A stretch of DNA of 64,000 nucleotides from contig CAZKCO010000013.1 in assembly GCA_964551335.1 (NCBI GenBank), positions 108,582 to 172,581 on the forward strand, in the 5' to 3' direction. Source of the stretch: Tunicatimonas sp964551335 (GTDB lineage: Bacteria; Bacteroidota; Bacteroidia; Cytophagales; Cyclobacteriaceae). The notes below the pieces were generated by a model, which worked only from the letters and a program-made list of their open reading frames with translations, had not been told where the DNA came from and made no database searches. The position numbers and the translations under genes are program-made. This document shows, in pieces, positions 45,234 through 54,706 of the stretch; position 1 is the stretch's first letter; every line of letters starts with the position of its first letter.

Positions 45234-45869
45234 CTACTTCGGCTCAGCTTCGTTTACTGGATCATTGACTAACTTAAACATCGGCCGCCGGAATACTGGA
45301 CGACCGGTGCTATCTAGTGAAGACATCAGCTCCTTATTTTCCTCGATAAAACGATTAAAATCCCGGCTCACTTGATCGTAGCGCAACCGATATAAGGCTA
45401 CGCTGCTATTTTCACTGATAATTTTATCAGTAAGGTACAGTAAAGCCGGGTTCTCGCTTCCTTCGGGAAAACGGTCAGTTAAATATACCAATGAATCGCT
45501 TATCACTCCGGTCAGGCTATCGTACTGATAGACTTGATGGGCATTAGCTATAGTGATAGAGTCAAACCTAATATTGCGCAACTCCTGCACCATCTGTTCT
45601 AAGGAGTTTAATGTATCGGCACCTACCAGATTGTCCTCACCTAGTTCTTCCACCAACTGACTTAAATGCGCTAGCTTCTGTTCATCGCTTTGCTTCAGAG
45701 AGTTCCAGGCATAATTCAAGCTATCGTTCAGATGGTAATAGGTAGTGCGAAGTGAGTCGAACTGCTCAATAGATACCTGTTCGCCCTGCCGATTGATAGT
45801 AGTGCTGCAACCGATAGAGCCAATTAGAAGTACAAAGCCAAGCCAAAGCGTCTCGCGCCAGTGCTGCAT
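45234..45869 (-). CDS. Uncharacterised coiled-coil lipoprotein
   Basis: 211 aa with a lipoprotein signal (LWLGFVLLIGSIGC, Cys21). The rest is mainly helical and hydrophilic (EQFDSLRTTYYHLNDSLNYA, SDEQKLAHLSQLVEELGEDN, SLEQMVQELRNIRFDSITIA), suggesting a coiled coil. The C-terminus ends in RPMFKLVNDPVNEAEPK. I do not recognise a family. Its stop is 2 bp from the engB start on the same strand, so a shared transcript is likely, but a functional link is not implied. Confidence 0.7.
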   Translation of the reverse strand: MQHWRETLWLGFVLLIGSIGCSTTINRQGEQVSIEQFDSLRTTYYHLNDSLNYAWNSLKQSDEQKLAHLSQLVEELGEDNLVGADTLNSLEQMVQELRNIRFDSITIANAHQVYQYDSLTGVISDSLVYLTDRFPEGSENPALLYLTDKIISENSSVALYRLRYDQVSRDFNRFIEENKELMSSLDSTGRPVFRRPMFKLVNDPVNEAEPK

Positions 45870-45992
45870 AGGTTAGTAGGGTTTATCTATAAGATAGATA
45901 GAAATTGTCAGGACAAATGCAAATGCCGTTCACGAATATAAGCCATTTGGAAAAGGAATTGTTAATTTCGCCTCAAATTATTGACCATCGAC

Positions 45993-46544
45993 ATGCCCAT
46001 TCCTGACAAAAAGTATTTACAAAATGCCTACGAATATTTTCATGTTCTGAACATCACTTTCTATTTACTCATTGCCGGCCCGCTGGTGCTGTTCTGTGTT
46101 GCCTACTTGCAGTACGAAGGTCAGGGCGGACTGAAGCCCACTCACCAATTTTCCGCTTTACATGTTGCTTTGCTACTTGGAACGGCACTTAGTGTGTTTT
46201 TCGCTTTCCGCCGGTACCGACGAGCAATGCTGTTGGTAGAACCTAACTGGTCGTTCCGCCGAAAGCTCCGCTACTTTTACCAGCAGATTCGGCAAATGTA
46301 CTACTGGTTTATGGCCTCTAACGCTCTAGCCGCCTTGGGTTTGTATCTCACTGGTGAACAACTATTTGCCGGACTCTACGCTATTGTGCTAGTTGTTTTC
46401 TCTCTCCACCGCCCCACTCCCCGCCGGGTAGTTCGCGACCTGCGGCTATCCAAAGCCGAAGGAGTACGCCTGATGAGCGAGCAGCCCTACAACGAAGAAG
46501 TACCAAAGAATGACGAGCAAGCTACTGAAGAAAAGGATAAGTGA
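45993..46544 (+). CDS. Uncharacterised membrane protein
   Basis: From ATG 45993, 183 aa. Four hydrophobic stretches are seen: ITFYLLIAGPLVLFCVAYLQ, LHVALLLGTALSVFFAF, MASNALAALGLYLTG and LFAGLYAIVLVVFSL. After them come the basic segment RPTPRRVVRDLRLSKAEGVR and an acidic tail (EEVPKNDEQATEEKD). I do not recognise the family. A TTG at 45981 is in frame but four codons earlier and less likely. It is divergent from the lipoprotein gene; TAATTTCG at 45963-45970 is one base off the -7 consensus. Confidence 0.68.
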   Translation: MPIPDKKYLQNAYEYFHVLNITFYLLIAGPLVLFCVAYLQYEGQGGLKPTHQFSALHVALLLGTALSVFFAFRRYRRAMLLVEPNWSFRRKLRYFYQQIRQMYYWFMASNALAALGLYLTGEQLFAGLYAIVLVVFSLHRPTPRRVVRDLRLSKAEGVRLMSEQPYNEEVPKNDEQATEEKDK

Positions 46545-46590
46545 GCAGATCAATTGTTTAATTGTTATTGCTTAATATTTTCCTGCGAGT

Positions 46591-47376
46591 ATGAATACCT
46601 ACTTCAAAACGCTCGGTTTAATTTATTATAAACGGCTATTACGTTACATTCTTCCGAAAAAGAACAAAGAATACTCTCCTTTCATTATTCTATCTCACCC
46701 TAGGTCAGGATCTACTTTGCTACATACTTACTTGAACTATCATCCGAACATACTCTCGCTAGGAGAATATTTAGGAGGTATTATTCGGAATAGAGAATGT
46801 AGAGACCAAGTAAATGCCATAGAACTAATTGATAAAAAAATATTCACATCATACTCACAAAACATTCAATCGGTTGGAATGAAGTTCTTCTTCCAGTACA
46901 CTGACTATTCTCTCGGAAGAGATATAATATCTCTATTAGCTAGTAGACAGAATGTAAGAGTAGTCCATCTTTATCGAGACAACTTACTCCGCAACTTAGT
47001 ATCTTTAAAAATCGCTGAAAATACTGGTCAATATACCATGTGGAAGGAGCAACAGAAAATGGAAGTGGAGAAACGGAAAATATACCTTCCGATAGAAGAA
47101 TGCAAAAGTCAATTAGTAGAAATGGAAGAGCAGTCATGTCATTGTAGACAACTTTTTCAAAACCATGATATATTACCAATATCCTACGAGTCACTAGTAA
47201 ATCATCCAAATAACGCTCTTTCTAGAGTACAAGAGTTTTTACAAGTTAAAACGCATAAACTCCGGTCTCTACTTCTGAAACAGAACCCCGAACCTCTAAC
47301 TGAGCTTATTTCGAATTACGATGAAATTAAACAAGCATTAGCTTCGACAAAATGGGCTAAGATGGTAAAAGAGTAA
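46591..47376 (+). CDS. Sulfotransferase family protein
   Basis: 261 aa. The PAPS 5'-phosphosulfate loop is FIILSHPRSGSTLLHTYLNY near residues 31-50, and the 3'-phosphate region is VVHLYRDNLLRNLVSLKIAE with the typical Arg and Ser/Asn positions. LPISYESLVNHPNNALSRVQ is also family-like. The enzyme would move sulfate from PAPS onto a hydroxyl of a glycan or lipid. Its codons are clearly richer in A/T than its neighbours (visible, not computed), which suggests recent acquisition. It converges on the GT2 gene, with one base between the two stops. Confidence 0.85.
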   Translation: MNTYFKTLGLIYYKRLLRYILPKKNKEYSPFIILSHPRSGSTLLHTYLNYHPNILSLGEYLGGIIRNRECRDQVNAIELIDKKIFTSYSQNIQSVGMKFFFQYTDYSLGRDIISLLASRQNVRVVHLYRDNLLRNLVSLKIAENTGQYTMWKEQQKMEVEKRKIYLPIEECKSQLVEMEEQSCHCRQLFQNHDILPISYESLVNHPNNALSRVQEFLQVKTHKLRSLLLKQNPEPLTELISNYDEIKQALASTKWAKMVKE

Positions 47377-47377
47377 G

Positions 47378-48289
47378 TCAATAAAGGCTCGAGACAGTCG
47401 ATAGTAGCTTATAGAATAATGCTTTTCCCTCTAGCTTACGCAGTAAACCGAATAACAGCTTAACTTCTTTATGATTACCCGAACGAAATGCCTGGCGGAT
47501 CTCGTACTTAAGCCGGGTAGCTAAGGCCTGTCGCTCTTCTTCGCTTCTATTTAGCTTCAGTGCCTTTTGGCAAACTAAGTAAGTAGAATACAACTGTGGG
47601 TCACCGGGGTGGTACCATCCGGAAGACATTGAGCCGGGGTGCTTACGCACTTGCGTAGTGCATTCATTCAGGTAGGCGTACTTCCAGTTTCGGGCCGAAC
47701 GTACCCAAAAATCAAAATCCTCGTAAGCAAGCTGTTCGTCGTAGCCCCCCAAATTATCCAGTACTTTTTTTCTTATCATCATGGTGGGGGAAGAAATGAA
47801 GTAGCGGGCCAGTACATCGGCGTACACTTCTACGGTAGGAATGGGGCGAATATGCCTGAGCCGATCGCGGTGATGGTACCACAAATGCTTTCCTGTTTCA
47901 TCCACGTACTCAGCTTCGGTGAATACTACGCCATAGTCATCCGGTAAACTCTCGAAAAAAATTACTTGTTGCTCAATCCGCGGAAGAAGCATGATATCGT
48001 CGGTAGCAAAATCGATAATATATTTTCCCTGGGCAAGCGCCAGCCCCCGATTAAAGGCAGTACAGTTACCTACATTTTTGCTTAGGAAGAGCGTTTTAAC
48101 TGGAAAAGGAATACTGCTCTGGGCCAAGTAGGCTTGAGCGGTTTCTACAGTATTATCGGTGCTTGCATCGTCTATCAGGATGAGTTCCAGCGCAGGATAG
48201 GTCTGACGTACTATGGAATCAAGCGCTGATACTATAAACTTTTCGTGATTGTAGCTTAGGGCTATCACTGAAACTAATGGTTTTTCCAT
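47378..48289 (-). CDS. Family 2 glycosyltransferase (GT-A)
   Basis: From ATG 48289, 303 aa. The opening MEKPLVSVIALSYNHEKFIV and LELILIDDASTDNTVETAQA are the GT2 nucleotide-sugar site. KYIIDFATDDIMLLPRIEQQ carries a DxD-like acidic pair, and LGGYDEQLAYEDFDFWVRSA the acceptor-side ED motif. The ATG overlaps the stop of the upstream gene by one base (TAATG), so translational coupling is likely, and nine residues of the longer frame (from 48316) are rejected. Donor and acceptor are unknown; surface glycan synthesis is likely. Confidence 0.9.
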   Translation of the reverse strand: MEKPLVSVIALSYNHEKFIVSALDSIVRQTYPALELILIDDASTDNTVETAQAYLAQSSIPFPVKTLFLSKNVGNCTAFNRGLALAQGKYIIDFATDDIMLLPRIEQQVIFFESLPDDYGVVFTEAEYVDETGKHLWYHHRDRLRHIRPIPTVEVYADVLARYFISSPTMMIRKKVLDNLGGYDEQLAYEDFDFWVRSARNWKYAYLNECTTQVRKHPGSMSSGWYHPGDPQLYSTYLVCQKALKLNRSEEERQALATRLKYEIRQAFRSGNHKEVKLLFGLLRKLEGKALFYKLLSTVSSLY

Positions 48290-49290
48290 TATCCTAGAAC
48301 AAAAGAGTAAGTACACTTTTTGGAAGAAACACCGCCCATCCGGGCCTTGAATTTCTGTACTGACTCTGTGATTGATGTTCCTAAATCTAACGTACTAATC
48401 TTCTGAGATTGGCAGTACTGGTAAATAGAATCTAACAGTAAAACGGTAGGACTATAAGACCCATAATCTGCCAAAGCGGTGTAGTAAAATGTATACAAGA
48501 CCGACTCAGAGACTTGTACCGCTATACAAGCAGCAATACGTTTCCGTAAGTGAAACACCGAGAATAGCCGATATTGATCAGGAAATTTGGCCACGTATTT
48601 CTGTAGAGCTGATAATGGGAGCGATAAAGCACGCTTACGAGCCCGGTAGCTCATTTCAATAAAGGAATATACTTCCGGTAGTTGCTCAATTGATTCGCGG
48701 GAACTTGTGAAACTGGCATCAATACTCTTTTTTAGCTTCCCTCGCTGTCCAATACGCATTTTATTTGATAGTTTTTGTTTGTCCACCGGAATATGATGAT
48801 TGACAGCTTTTCCTTTTACGATAAACCCTAGTTCTGAAAATGCCCGGTGTAGCAGTTCAGCTTCATCTACCCGATAAGCAGGAACACAGTCCCGAATCTC
48901 TATTGAGGCAACCCTGTGTTGAGCGAGTTGCTCGCACACAAAGGCAATAAAACGGCTTAATTGGGCGAATGTCATATTTATGCTGTACTCCAGCGAACCG
49001 AAAGGAAGCTGGGGTAAGCTAATTGCAGATAGTGATCCATCAGATAGCAATTGTACAGCAAAGTGGACTCGGGCGCTGACTACCTTATTCTTATGATCAA
49101 GGGCATAAAAAGACTTCACTTCGTACTCTTTTAATTGCAGGTAGGGTTCCTGATTGTATAAATGTGACTCAAAGGCAAGTGAGTAATGAGCCGGCGGACG
49201 AAGTCTGGTATATTCAACAGAAGCCGTGAGCATATCGCAAAGATCACAATATAGCCGTTTAATAAAAATGCCAGAAAATAAATTGAGCAT
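48289..49290 (-). CDS. FemAB/GNAT-like acyltransferase
   Basis: 333 aa. The fold looks like a double GNAT of the FemAB group: SLPQLPFGSLEYSINMTFAQ, YRVDEAELLHRAFSELGFIV, VNHHIPVDKQKLSNKMRIGQ, and the second half with SYRARKRALSLPLSALQKYV, RLFSVFHLRKRIAACIAVQV and SYSPTVLLLDSIYQYCQSQK. No GNAT acetyl-CoA P-loop was confirmed, so the donor is unclear; aminoacyl- or acyl-transfer to a surface compound is likely. The N-terminal ~18 residues are uncertain (another Met occurs at residue 20). It is coupled to GT2 by TAATG. Confidence 0.72.
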   Translation of the reverse strand: MLNLFSGIFIKRLYCDLCDMLTASVEYTRLRPPAHYSLAFESHLYNQEPYLQLKEYEVKSFYALDHKNKVVSARVHFAVQLLSDGSLSAISLPQLPFGSLEYSINMTFAQLSRFIAFVCEQLAQHRVASIEIRDCVPAYRVDEAELLHRAFSELGFIVKGKAVNHHIPVDKQKLSNKMRIGQRGKLKKSIDASFTSSRESIEQLPEVYSFIEMSYRARKRALSLPLSALQKYVAKFPDQYRLFSVFHLRKRIAACIAVQVSESVLYTFYYTALADYGSYSPTVLLLDSIYQYCQSQKISTLDLGTSITESVQKFKARMGGVSSKKCTYSFVLG

Positions 49291-49374
49291 TACATAAGCG
49301 GAAAATTCATAGGCTGAAGCATAACTAACCCTTGGGTTTAGCGTTCATATTTCCTGGACGAGAAAAAGAAGGGT

Positions 49375-50499
49375 ATGAGAATTTTACAGACCACAATTTT
49401 AGTATGCGCTTTGGTAACGAGTGCTTGGGCGCAACGTTCGCTCGCTATTGATAATCCAGAAGTAGAGCGGTTGATTAAGGAAAATATTCAAAGTCTATAC
49501 AATACCGAAGTAGAAAATAGTAAGCGTTTAAACCGGCAGATTCGTCAACTACTTCCGAACCACCCGGTGAATCCGCTACTAGAGGCATTGACGATCCGGT
49601 CAGCCCATCACCCGCTGGAGCCGGAAAGCCCGGAGATGGAACAGCTGAAAAACTATCTATACCAAACTGTAGAGCAGGCTGAAACCCGGCTGGATCAGGA
49701 CGATGAAGACCCGGAAGCCAACTTCTTTGCTATGGTAGGTTACGGACTGCTTTCTCTTTACGAAAATGAATCCGGTAATTACATGAAAGCCGTGGGGCGC
49801 GCCAAGGAGGCATACAGCTACCTGAAAGAGGGTATGGATATGAAGGATGAGTACGCGGAGTTTTATTTCTCTACCGGGCTCTACAATTACTACCGGGAGA
49901 AATACCCCGAAATTCACCCTATCTATAAACCCTTTATGTGGTTTTTCAAAAGCGGGGATAAAGCGTTGGGACTGGAGCAGATAAAAAAAGCCTACCGGAA
50001 ATCTATTTTCATGGAAGCCGAAGCCGCTGATTATTTAGCCCACATCTATTTGAATTATGAGCATGATCTACCTCAAGCTTTGAATTACGCTCGCATACTG
50101 GCCGAGAAATACCCCCAAAACCTGTACTTTGCCACTACTTTCGCCGACGCTTCACTCCTGGCCGGGGTTTATCAAGATTTGGAAAAGCCTATTGCCCAGC
50201 TTATTGAGAGTGATCGAAGTTACTACCGAATGAGCGGCCACCTATTTCGAGGAATGCTGTTGGAAAAGCGGGATAAGAACTACGCTCAAGCTGAGCAGCA
50301 GTACATAAAAAGTCTGGAAATTGGCACGGGGTTAAAAAGCGAAGAAGCCGAAAACTACCGCAGCTACGCCTACGCAGGGCTAGCCAGAATTGCCCACAAG
50401 GAGAAAAAATACACTCAGGCCCGGCAACTGTATGAAAAAGCACTAGCTTCAGCCCAATACCAAATAGTAGAACAGGAAGCTAAGGAGTATTTGAATTAG
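49375..50499 (+). CDS. Exported TPR protein
   Basis: 374 aa. Signal peptide MRILQTTILVCALVTSAWAQ. Helical repeats include NSKRLNRQIRQLLPNHPVNP, EDPEANFFAMVGYGLLSLYE, EFYFSTGLYNYYREKYPEIH, FKSGDKALGLEQIKKAYRKS and YTQARQLYEKALASAQYQIV. These are TPR-like, with a middle part (YFSTGLYNYYREKYPEIHPI) found in Bacteroidota exported TPR proteins. No catalytic domain is seen. It stands alone, convergent with dsbD across a repeat array. Confidence 0.8.
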   Translation: MRILQTTILVCALVTSAWAQRSLAIDNPEVERLIKENIQSLYNTEVENSKRLNRQIRQLLPNHPVNPLLEALTIRSAHHPLEPESPEMEQLKNYLYQTVEQAETRLDQDDEDPEANFFAMVGYGLLSLYENESGNYMKAVGRAKEAYSYLKEGMDMKDEYAEFYFSTGLYNYYREKYPEIHPIYKPFMWFFKSGDKALGLEQIKKAYRKSIFMEAEAADYLAHIYLNYEHDLPQALNYARILAEKYPQNLYFATTFADASLLAGVYQDLEKPIAQLIESDRSYYRMSGHLFRGMLLEKRDKNYAQAEQQYIKSLEIGTGLKSEEAENYRSYAYAGLARIAHKEKKYTQARQLYEKALASAQYQIVEQEAKEYLN

Positions 50500-50502
50500 C
50501 AG

Positions 50503-50558
50503 GTGTTCAAGTGTTCAAGTGTTCAAGTGTTCAAGTGTTCAAGTGTTCAAGTGTTCAA
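50503..50558. repeat. Seven tandem copies of gtgttcaa
   Basis: Seven perfect head-to-tail 8-bp units, followed by agttatatgaacacaagaat and cacgaacac, so the repeat can pair with inverted gaacac copies downstream. It lies between the convergent TPR and dsbD stops. The perfect copies suggest slippage. Confidence 0.9.
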
Positions 50559-50588
50559 AGTTATATGAACACAAGAATACACGAACAC

Positions 50589-52670
50589 TTATTTCTTTGC
50601 TAAAGCCGGGTCATCTTCTAAAGTTTCTCCGGCCGCAAATCGCTGCTTTCCTAGCTCTAAAAAGTCCACAAAATTAGATACGCTTAAATCATAGGCTTTG
50701 GGTTCGGCTAGCAACTCTCCCTGATCGTTTAGTAGCACGTAGTAGGGTTGGGCATTATTGTTGAACCGGCGGATTTGCAGGTCAGCGTTTTGCTTGCCGA
50801 TCGTTTTCTTCACCTTGTTATCGTACTCCGAAGTGTACCATTCCGATTCGGGAAGTTCGGTTTTTTCGTCTACGTACAGCGCCACCACTACAAAATCTTC
50901 TTTCAGTCGGCGCAGCACGGCCGGATCGGACCAAACCCGGGCTTCCATCTCCCGGCAGTTTACGCAGCCGTGCCCGGTAAAATCAATAAATAGCGGTTTA
51001 TTTTGCGCTTTAGCGCAGGCCAGTGCTTGGTCGTAATCAAAGTAGCCCTGAATGCCGTGGGGAAAATGGAGCAGTTCATCAAATTTGGGTTCTTCACAAA
51101 CGGTTTCCTGATTACTCGCCAGCGTAGCTCCGCTACCACTTGCCGACTGTTGCTGAGCAATTAGCAGGGGCATATTGAAGTCGTGGGTATGCATCGGTGG
51201 CAGGTAACCCGCCAGGGCTTTCAGTGGTGCTCCGAACAAACCCGGAATCAGGTAGACTACAAATGAAAAAGTAGCAATGGCCAGCATCAATCGGGGTACC
51301 GAAATAGATTCCAGCGGACTATCGTGCGGTAATCGTAGCTTGCCGAGTAGATAAAAACCCATCAGGGCAAAAATGACGATCCACAGTGTCAGATACACTT
51401 CCCGATCCAGAAGATTCCAGTGATATACCTGATCAGCTACACTCAAAAACTTTAGCGCCAACGCTAGTTCCAAAAAGCCCAGCACCACCTTCACCGAATT
51501 CAGCCACCCCCCCGATTTGGGCAGACTATTGAGCCACTGCGGAAAGGCCGCAAACAGCGCAAACGGAATAGCAAAAGCTAACGAAAAGCCCAACATACCG
51601 ACAATAGGCTTTACGAACTGCCCCCCGGCTGATTCTACCAATACACTACCCACAATGGGTCCGGTGCAGGAGAAAGAAACCAGCACTAAGGTGAATGCCA
51701 TAAAGAAGATACCGTAGTAACCGCCTCGGTCAGCTTGCTGATCTACTTTATTCACCAAAGAACTAGGTAACGTAATTTCAAACAGCCCCAAAAAAGACAG
51801 GGCGAAGAAGATAAATACGGCAAAGAAAAACAGGTTAGGCAACCAGTGGGTGCTCAGCCAGTTGGCGAAAGCTGGGCCAAAAATGACCGAAACCAGGGTC
51901 CCTACCACCGTGTAAATAGCAATAATTGATAACCCATAAATAATCGCCTTCCGGATGGCGGCACTATTACTGTCAGTGCCACCAGTAAAAAAGGTAACCG
52001 TCATCGGAATCATCGGAAACACGCAAGGAGTGAGTAAGGCGGCCAAGCCAGCCAGAAAAGCAATAAAGAAGAAAGTAATGAGCGTATACGGACTAGTAGA
52101 TTCTCGCACATTGACATTACTATCGGTGCCAGGAATCGGTTGGGCAACTTTCTCACTAGCACTTTCCGCTGAAGAACTAGCCTTTCCAGCTAATGGTATT
52201 GCCAGAGAGAATTCATCATCGAAGGGAATACAACGCCCATCTACATCGGTACATACCTGATAGCTATACGAACCACTTACTTTATTCGAGCTCTTATCCA
52301 GTACTTTGATGGTTTGCCGAAATTCAGCTTTTCCGATAAAGTAGGTGTAATTGCCCTCCCACAGTTCGTCATACTTCTCCTTAGCTCCAATAGGTTTGAT
52401 GTCACCGACTAGCTCATAGCCATCGTTAGGCTCGAAGGTAAATTCAGTCACCATAGGCCCTAGGTCAGGATCAAAATCCGAAGAATAGAGATACCAATCT
52501 TTATCAATATCGACTGTAAAGACCAAATCAATTTCTTCGCCCACCTTTGCCTCATCTTCCGACCAGGCCACCTGCCAACGGGCGGGCTGGAGAATCTGTG
52601 CTGGAAGCGACGAGGTTATCAGGAAAAATACAACGGCAAGTAGGTGCGGAAAATGTTTAGTGGATATCAT
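50589..52670 (-). CDS. dsbD: Thiol:disulfide interchange protein DsbD
   Basis: From ATG 52670, 693 aa. A signal peptide (PHLLAVVFFLITSSLPAQ) and an N-terminal periplasmic beta domain with Cys140 and Cys147 (VCTDVDGRC) come first. Eight or so membrane helices (~190-480) hold the redox cysteines LLTPCVFPMIPM (Cys216) and VSFSCTGPIVGS (Cys335). The C-terminal thioredoxin-like domain has TGHGCVNCREMEARVW (Cys569 and Cys572). All three redox cysteine pairs are present. It passes electrons from cytoplasmic thioredoxin to the periplasm. TTG 52676 is in frame two codons earlier; ATG is preferred. Confidence 0.94.
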   Translation of the reverse strand: MISTKHFPHLLAVVFFLITSSLPAQILQPARWQVAWSEDEAKVGEEIDLVFTVDIDKDWYLYSSDFDPDLGPMVTEFTFEPNDGYELVGDIKPIGAKEKYDELWEGNYTYFIGKAEFRQTIKVLDKSSNKVSGSYSYQVCTDVDGRCIPFDDEFSLAIPLAGKASSSAESASEKVAQPIPGTDSNVNVRESTSPYTLITFFFIAFLAGLAALLTPCVFPMIPMTVTFFTGGTDSNSAAIRKAIIYGLSIIAIYTVVGTLVSVIFGPAFANWLSTHWLPNLFFFAVFIFFALSFLGLFEITLPSSLVNKVDQQADRGGYYGIFFMAFTLVLVSFSCTGPIVGSVLVESAGGQFVKPIVGMLGFSLAFAIPFALFAAFPQWLNSLPKSGGWLNSVKVVLGFLELALALKFLSVADQVYHWNLLDREVYLTLWIVIFALMGFYLLGKLRLPHDSPLESISVPRLMLAIATFSFVVYLIPGLFGAPLKALAGYLPPMHTHDFNMPLLIAQQQSASGSGATLASNQETVCEEPKFDELLHFPHGIQGYFDYDQALACAKAQNKPLFIDFTGHGCVNCREMEARVWSDPAVLRRLKEDFVVVALYVDEKTELPESEWYTSEYDNKVKKTIGKQNADLQIRRFNNNAQPYYVLLNDQGELLAEPKAYDLSVSNFVDFLELGKQRFAAGETLEDDPALAKK

Positions 52671-52819
52671 GCGCAACGAGACTGGCTAAAGTACAAAACG
52701 TTTCGAGTGAAAGAACGCTTCTTAATAGCGAAAAGTTGCTTGGCACCAAAGAGACAAAAGGATTTCAGTAACCTCAAAGAATATGAGGCTCATAAGCTAA
52801 ACTGAAGACGCAAGTCAAA

Positions 52820-53053
52820 TCAGGCAAATACTTCTTCTGGCTCCGTGATGCGGCGGCGACGAACCGGCCCGTCGTCGTCGGGTAACGTCACTCCGGGGGG
52901 TAAATCAAGATCGGGAGTAGGGGTCATAGAAATGCCACCATCATCATCATCATCATCATCGTCGCGAAAGCGGAAGTTTCGCTTTTTCATGAGGACGACC
53001 ATGAAGTAAACCATGATCACATACGCCGCTCCCATAAGTAGCAAGTCAATCAT
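52820..53053 (-). CDS. Small membrane protein with a poly-Asp run
   Basis: 77 aa. A membrane helix (LLLMGAAYVIMVYFMVVLM) is followed by basic KKRNFRFR, eight Asp residues in a row, GGISMTPTPDLDLPPGVTLP and a basic tail VRRRRITEPEEVFA. The Asp run is coded by repeated gat codons (plus-strand atc repeat around 52939-52962). No family is recognised. A real gene is suggested by the ATG, a plausible helix and the absence of other genes in the gap. It might anchor cations or a partner at the membrane; that is a guess. Confidence 0.62.
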   Translation of the reverse strand: MIDLLLMGAAYVIMVYFMVVLMKKRNFRFRDDDDDDDDGGISMTPTPDLDLPPGVTLPDDDGPVRRRRITEPEEVFA

Positions 53054-53228
53054 AGGACGTTCCTCCGAAAGGATTAATTGTGTTTTCTAAATCTATGAAA
53101 AAAACGCGTGAAAAGCGTATTAGTTTTAAAAAATAAAATATTATCAGTTTTCCAAACTTTATTTGTGAATAACGGTAAAAGACTACCAATCAATTTATTA
53201 AATAAGCAATAAATCTTTCTATTTCTTT

Positions 53229-54500
53229 TTACGCTAAAGCTTGCCGTCGGGTTTGGCGCAGCAGCATTAATGCCGAAAATGCCGTAAACAAACTCAGAAT
53301 AAAATAAGCAAATACCACATTAGAGTCTATTCCGAAGAAATGAGCCGAGAACAGCATAATAAAACATACCCGCATGGTCACATTTAATATGCTGAAGATG
53401 CTATTTACCCTCCCAATCACTTCGTTGGGAATATACTTAAACAGGAAAGCCAGCCGGAGAACCCGGGTACCGGCATTGGTAAAACCAATAATGGCTCCTA
53501 CGCATAAAAATAGAAATACCGACTGAGTAGTGGCACTCAGCAGTAGGGCGCCGGTGGTGATGGTCATTAGCACAACAATAGCGTACACCGGGTACACATT
53601 CCGAAACAAGCGACTCACTCCAATTCCTGCCGAAAGTGCACCAAGTCCATACAGCACCTCTACCCCTCCGAAAACGTGCCCACCCGCCTCCAGATGCTGA
53701 GAAACATACAGCGGCATCAGGGCGTGAAGCTGTACTAGCATAATGACGAAGATACTATGGGAAAAGAAGCCAAACCGAAATAAGGCCGGATGCTGCCGTA
53801 AATAGCGAAATCCCGACTGTAAGCGTTTGAAAAACGCTCCTCGCTCAATTTTTTCAAACTGGGGAACATAATGAATCAGGCTAATCAGCCCAATAGAGAC
53901 CAGGTAGGTGATGCCATCCATCAGAAAGATCTCGTGCATACTCCATTTCTCAATGACGAACGAAAAAGTATAGGTTTGCCCGAAAACAGACAATGACGGA
54001 TGCCAATCTAACCCTTCTAACAGCAAAGCAGCGAAAGCTCCCGCCAGTACATTAGTAGACTGCCCGACAATCTCAATAGCCGAAGTTACTTTGGTATACT
54101 CACCTTCCGAACTAATTTCGTGGGCAAAAGCGTATAAGTTGGGGTAGTGCAGATAAAAGCCGAAGATAGTAGTGGCAAACACCATTACAATGAGCGGAGT
54201 AGGCAAGCCTCCTTGCAAAAAACCGTAGCCGGCCACCGCAAGTAAAATGATAGCTTCGGTGGTGTTGGTCAGTAAAAAAATTTGCCTTCGATTAAATCGG
54301 TCGACAATAGTACCGGCGGTAAGCCCCCACAGCAGTGTAACGAACGTGATGATGCCGTAAATAAGGTTAAACTGCGACGACATACTCTGCTGGGCAAAGT
54401 ACCAGGGCACGGCCAGCATCGTAATTCCCTGGGCAAAACCTGAGATACCGTTGGCAGTAAACAGTAGTAAAAGCGTACGCCGGTGAGAACGCAAGAGCAT
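53229..54500 (-). CDS. MFS transporter
   Basis: About 423 aa from ATG 54500 (a TTG lies one codon before). Twelve helices are expected: LLLFTANGISGFAQGITMLA, FNLIYGIITFVTLLWGLTAG with the MFS loop GTIVDRFNRRQIFLLTNTTE, then FVISLAV-like and late helices VVLMTITTGALLLSATTQSV, FLCVGAIIGFTNAGTRVLRL, FAYFILSLFTAFSALMLLRQ. The D-R-x-x-R-R loop is the MFS hallmark. The substrate is unknown; an efflux function is common for this MFS branch. The gene stands alone. Confidence 0.9.
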   Translation of the reverse strand: MLLRSHRRTLLLLFTANGISGFAQGITMLAVPWYFAQQSMSSQFNLIYGIITFVTLLWGLTAGTIVDRFNRRQIFLLTNTTEAIILLAVAGYGFLQGGLPTPLIVMVFATTIFGFYLHYPNLYAFAHEISSEGEYTKVTSAIEIVGQSTNVLAGAFAALLLEGLDWHPSLSVFGQTYTFSFVIEKWSMHEIFLMDGITYLVSIGLISLIHYVPQFEKIERGAFFKRLQSGFRYLRQHPALFRFGFFSHSIFVIMLVQLHALMPLYVSQHLEAGGHVFGGVEVLYGLGALSAGIGVSRLFRNVYPVYAIVVLMTITTGALLLSATTQSVFLFLCVGAIIGFTNAGTRVLRLAFLFKYIPNEVIGRVNSIFSILNVTMRVCFIMLFSAHFFGIDSNVVFAYFILSLFTAFSALMLLRQTRRQALA

Positions 54501-54706
54501 CAAAATTAAAAAGTAACTTTGATGACAACGCTCCTTATGAGGTTAGAGTTTGGATGATAGAAGTTAGAAAGTAAGAAAATGGGAATTATAGCGTAACCAG
54601 CTGGCAGCCCGAAGCAGAAGGCTAAAAAATCAGTGATAAACCTTTTAAAAATATTAATTCGCTGTGATCTATAAACTGCCGACTGTGGACGAATGACAAA
54701 GGACCA

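Noticed and set aside
50503..50558. CRISPR array
   Set aside because: The units are 8 bp and contiguous without spacers, and no cas genes are present.
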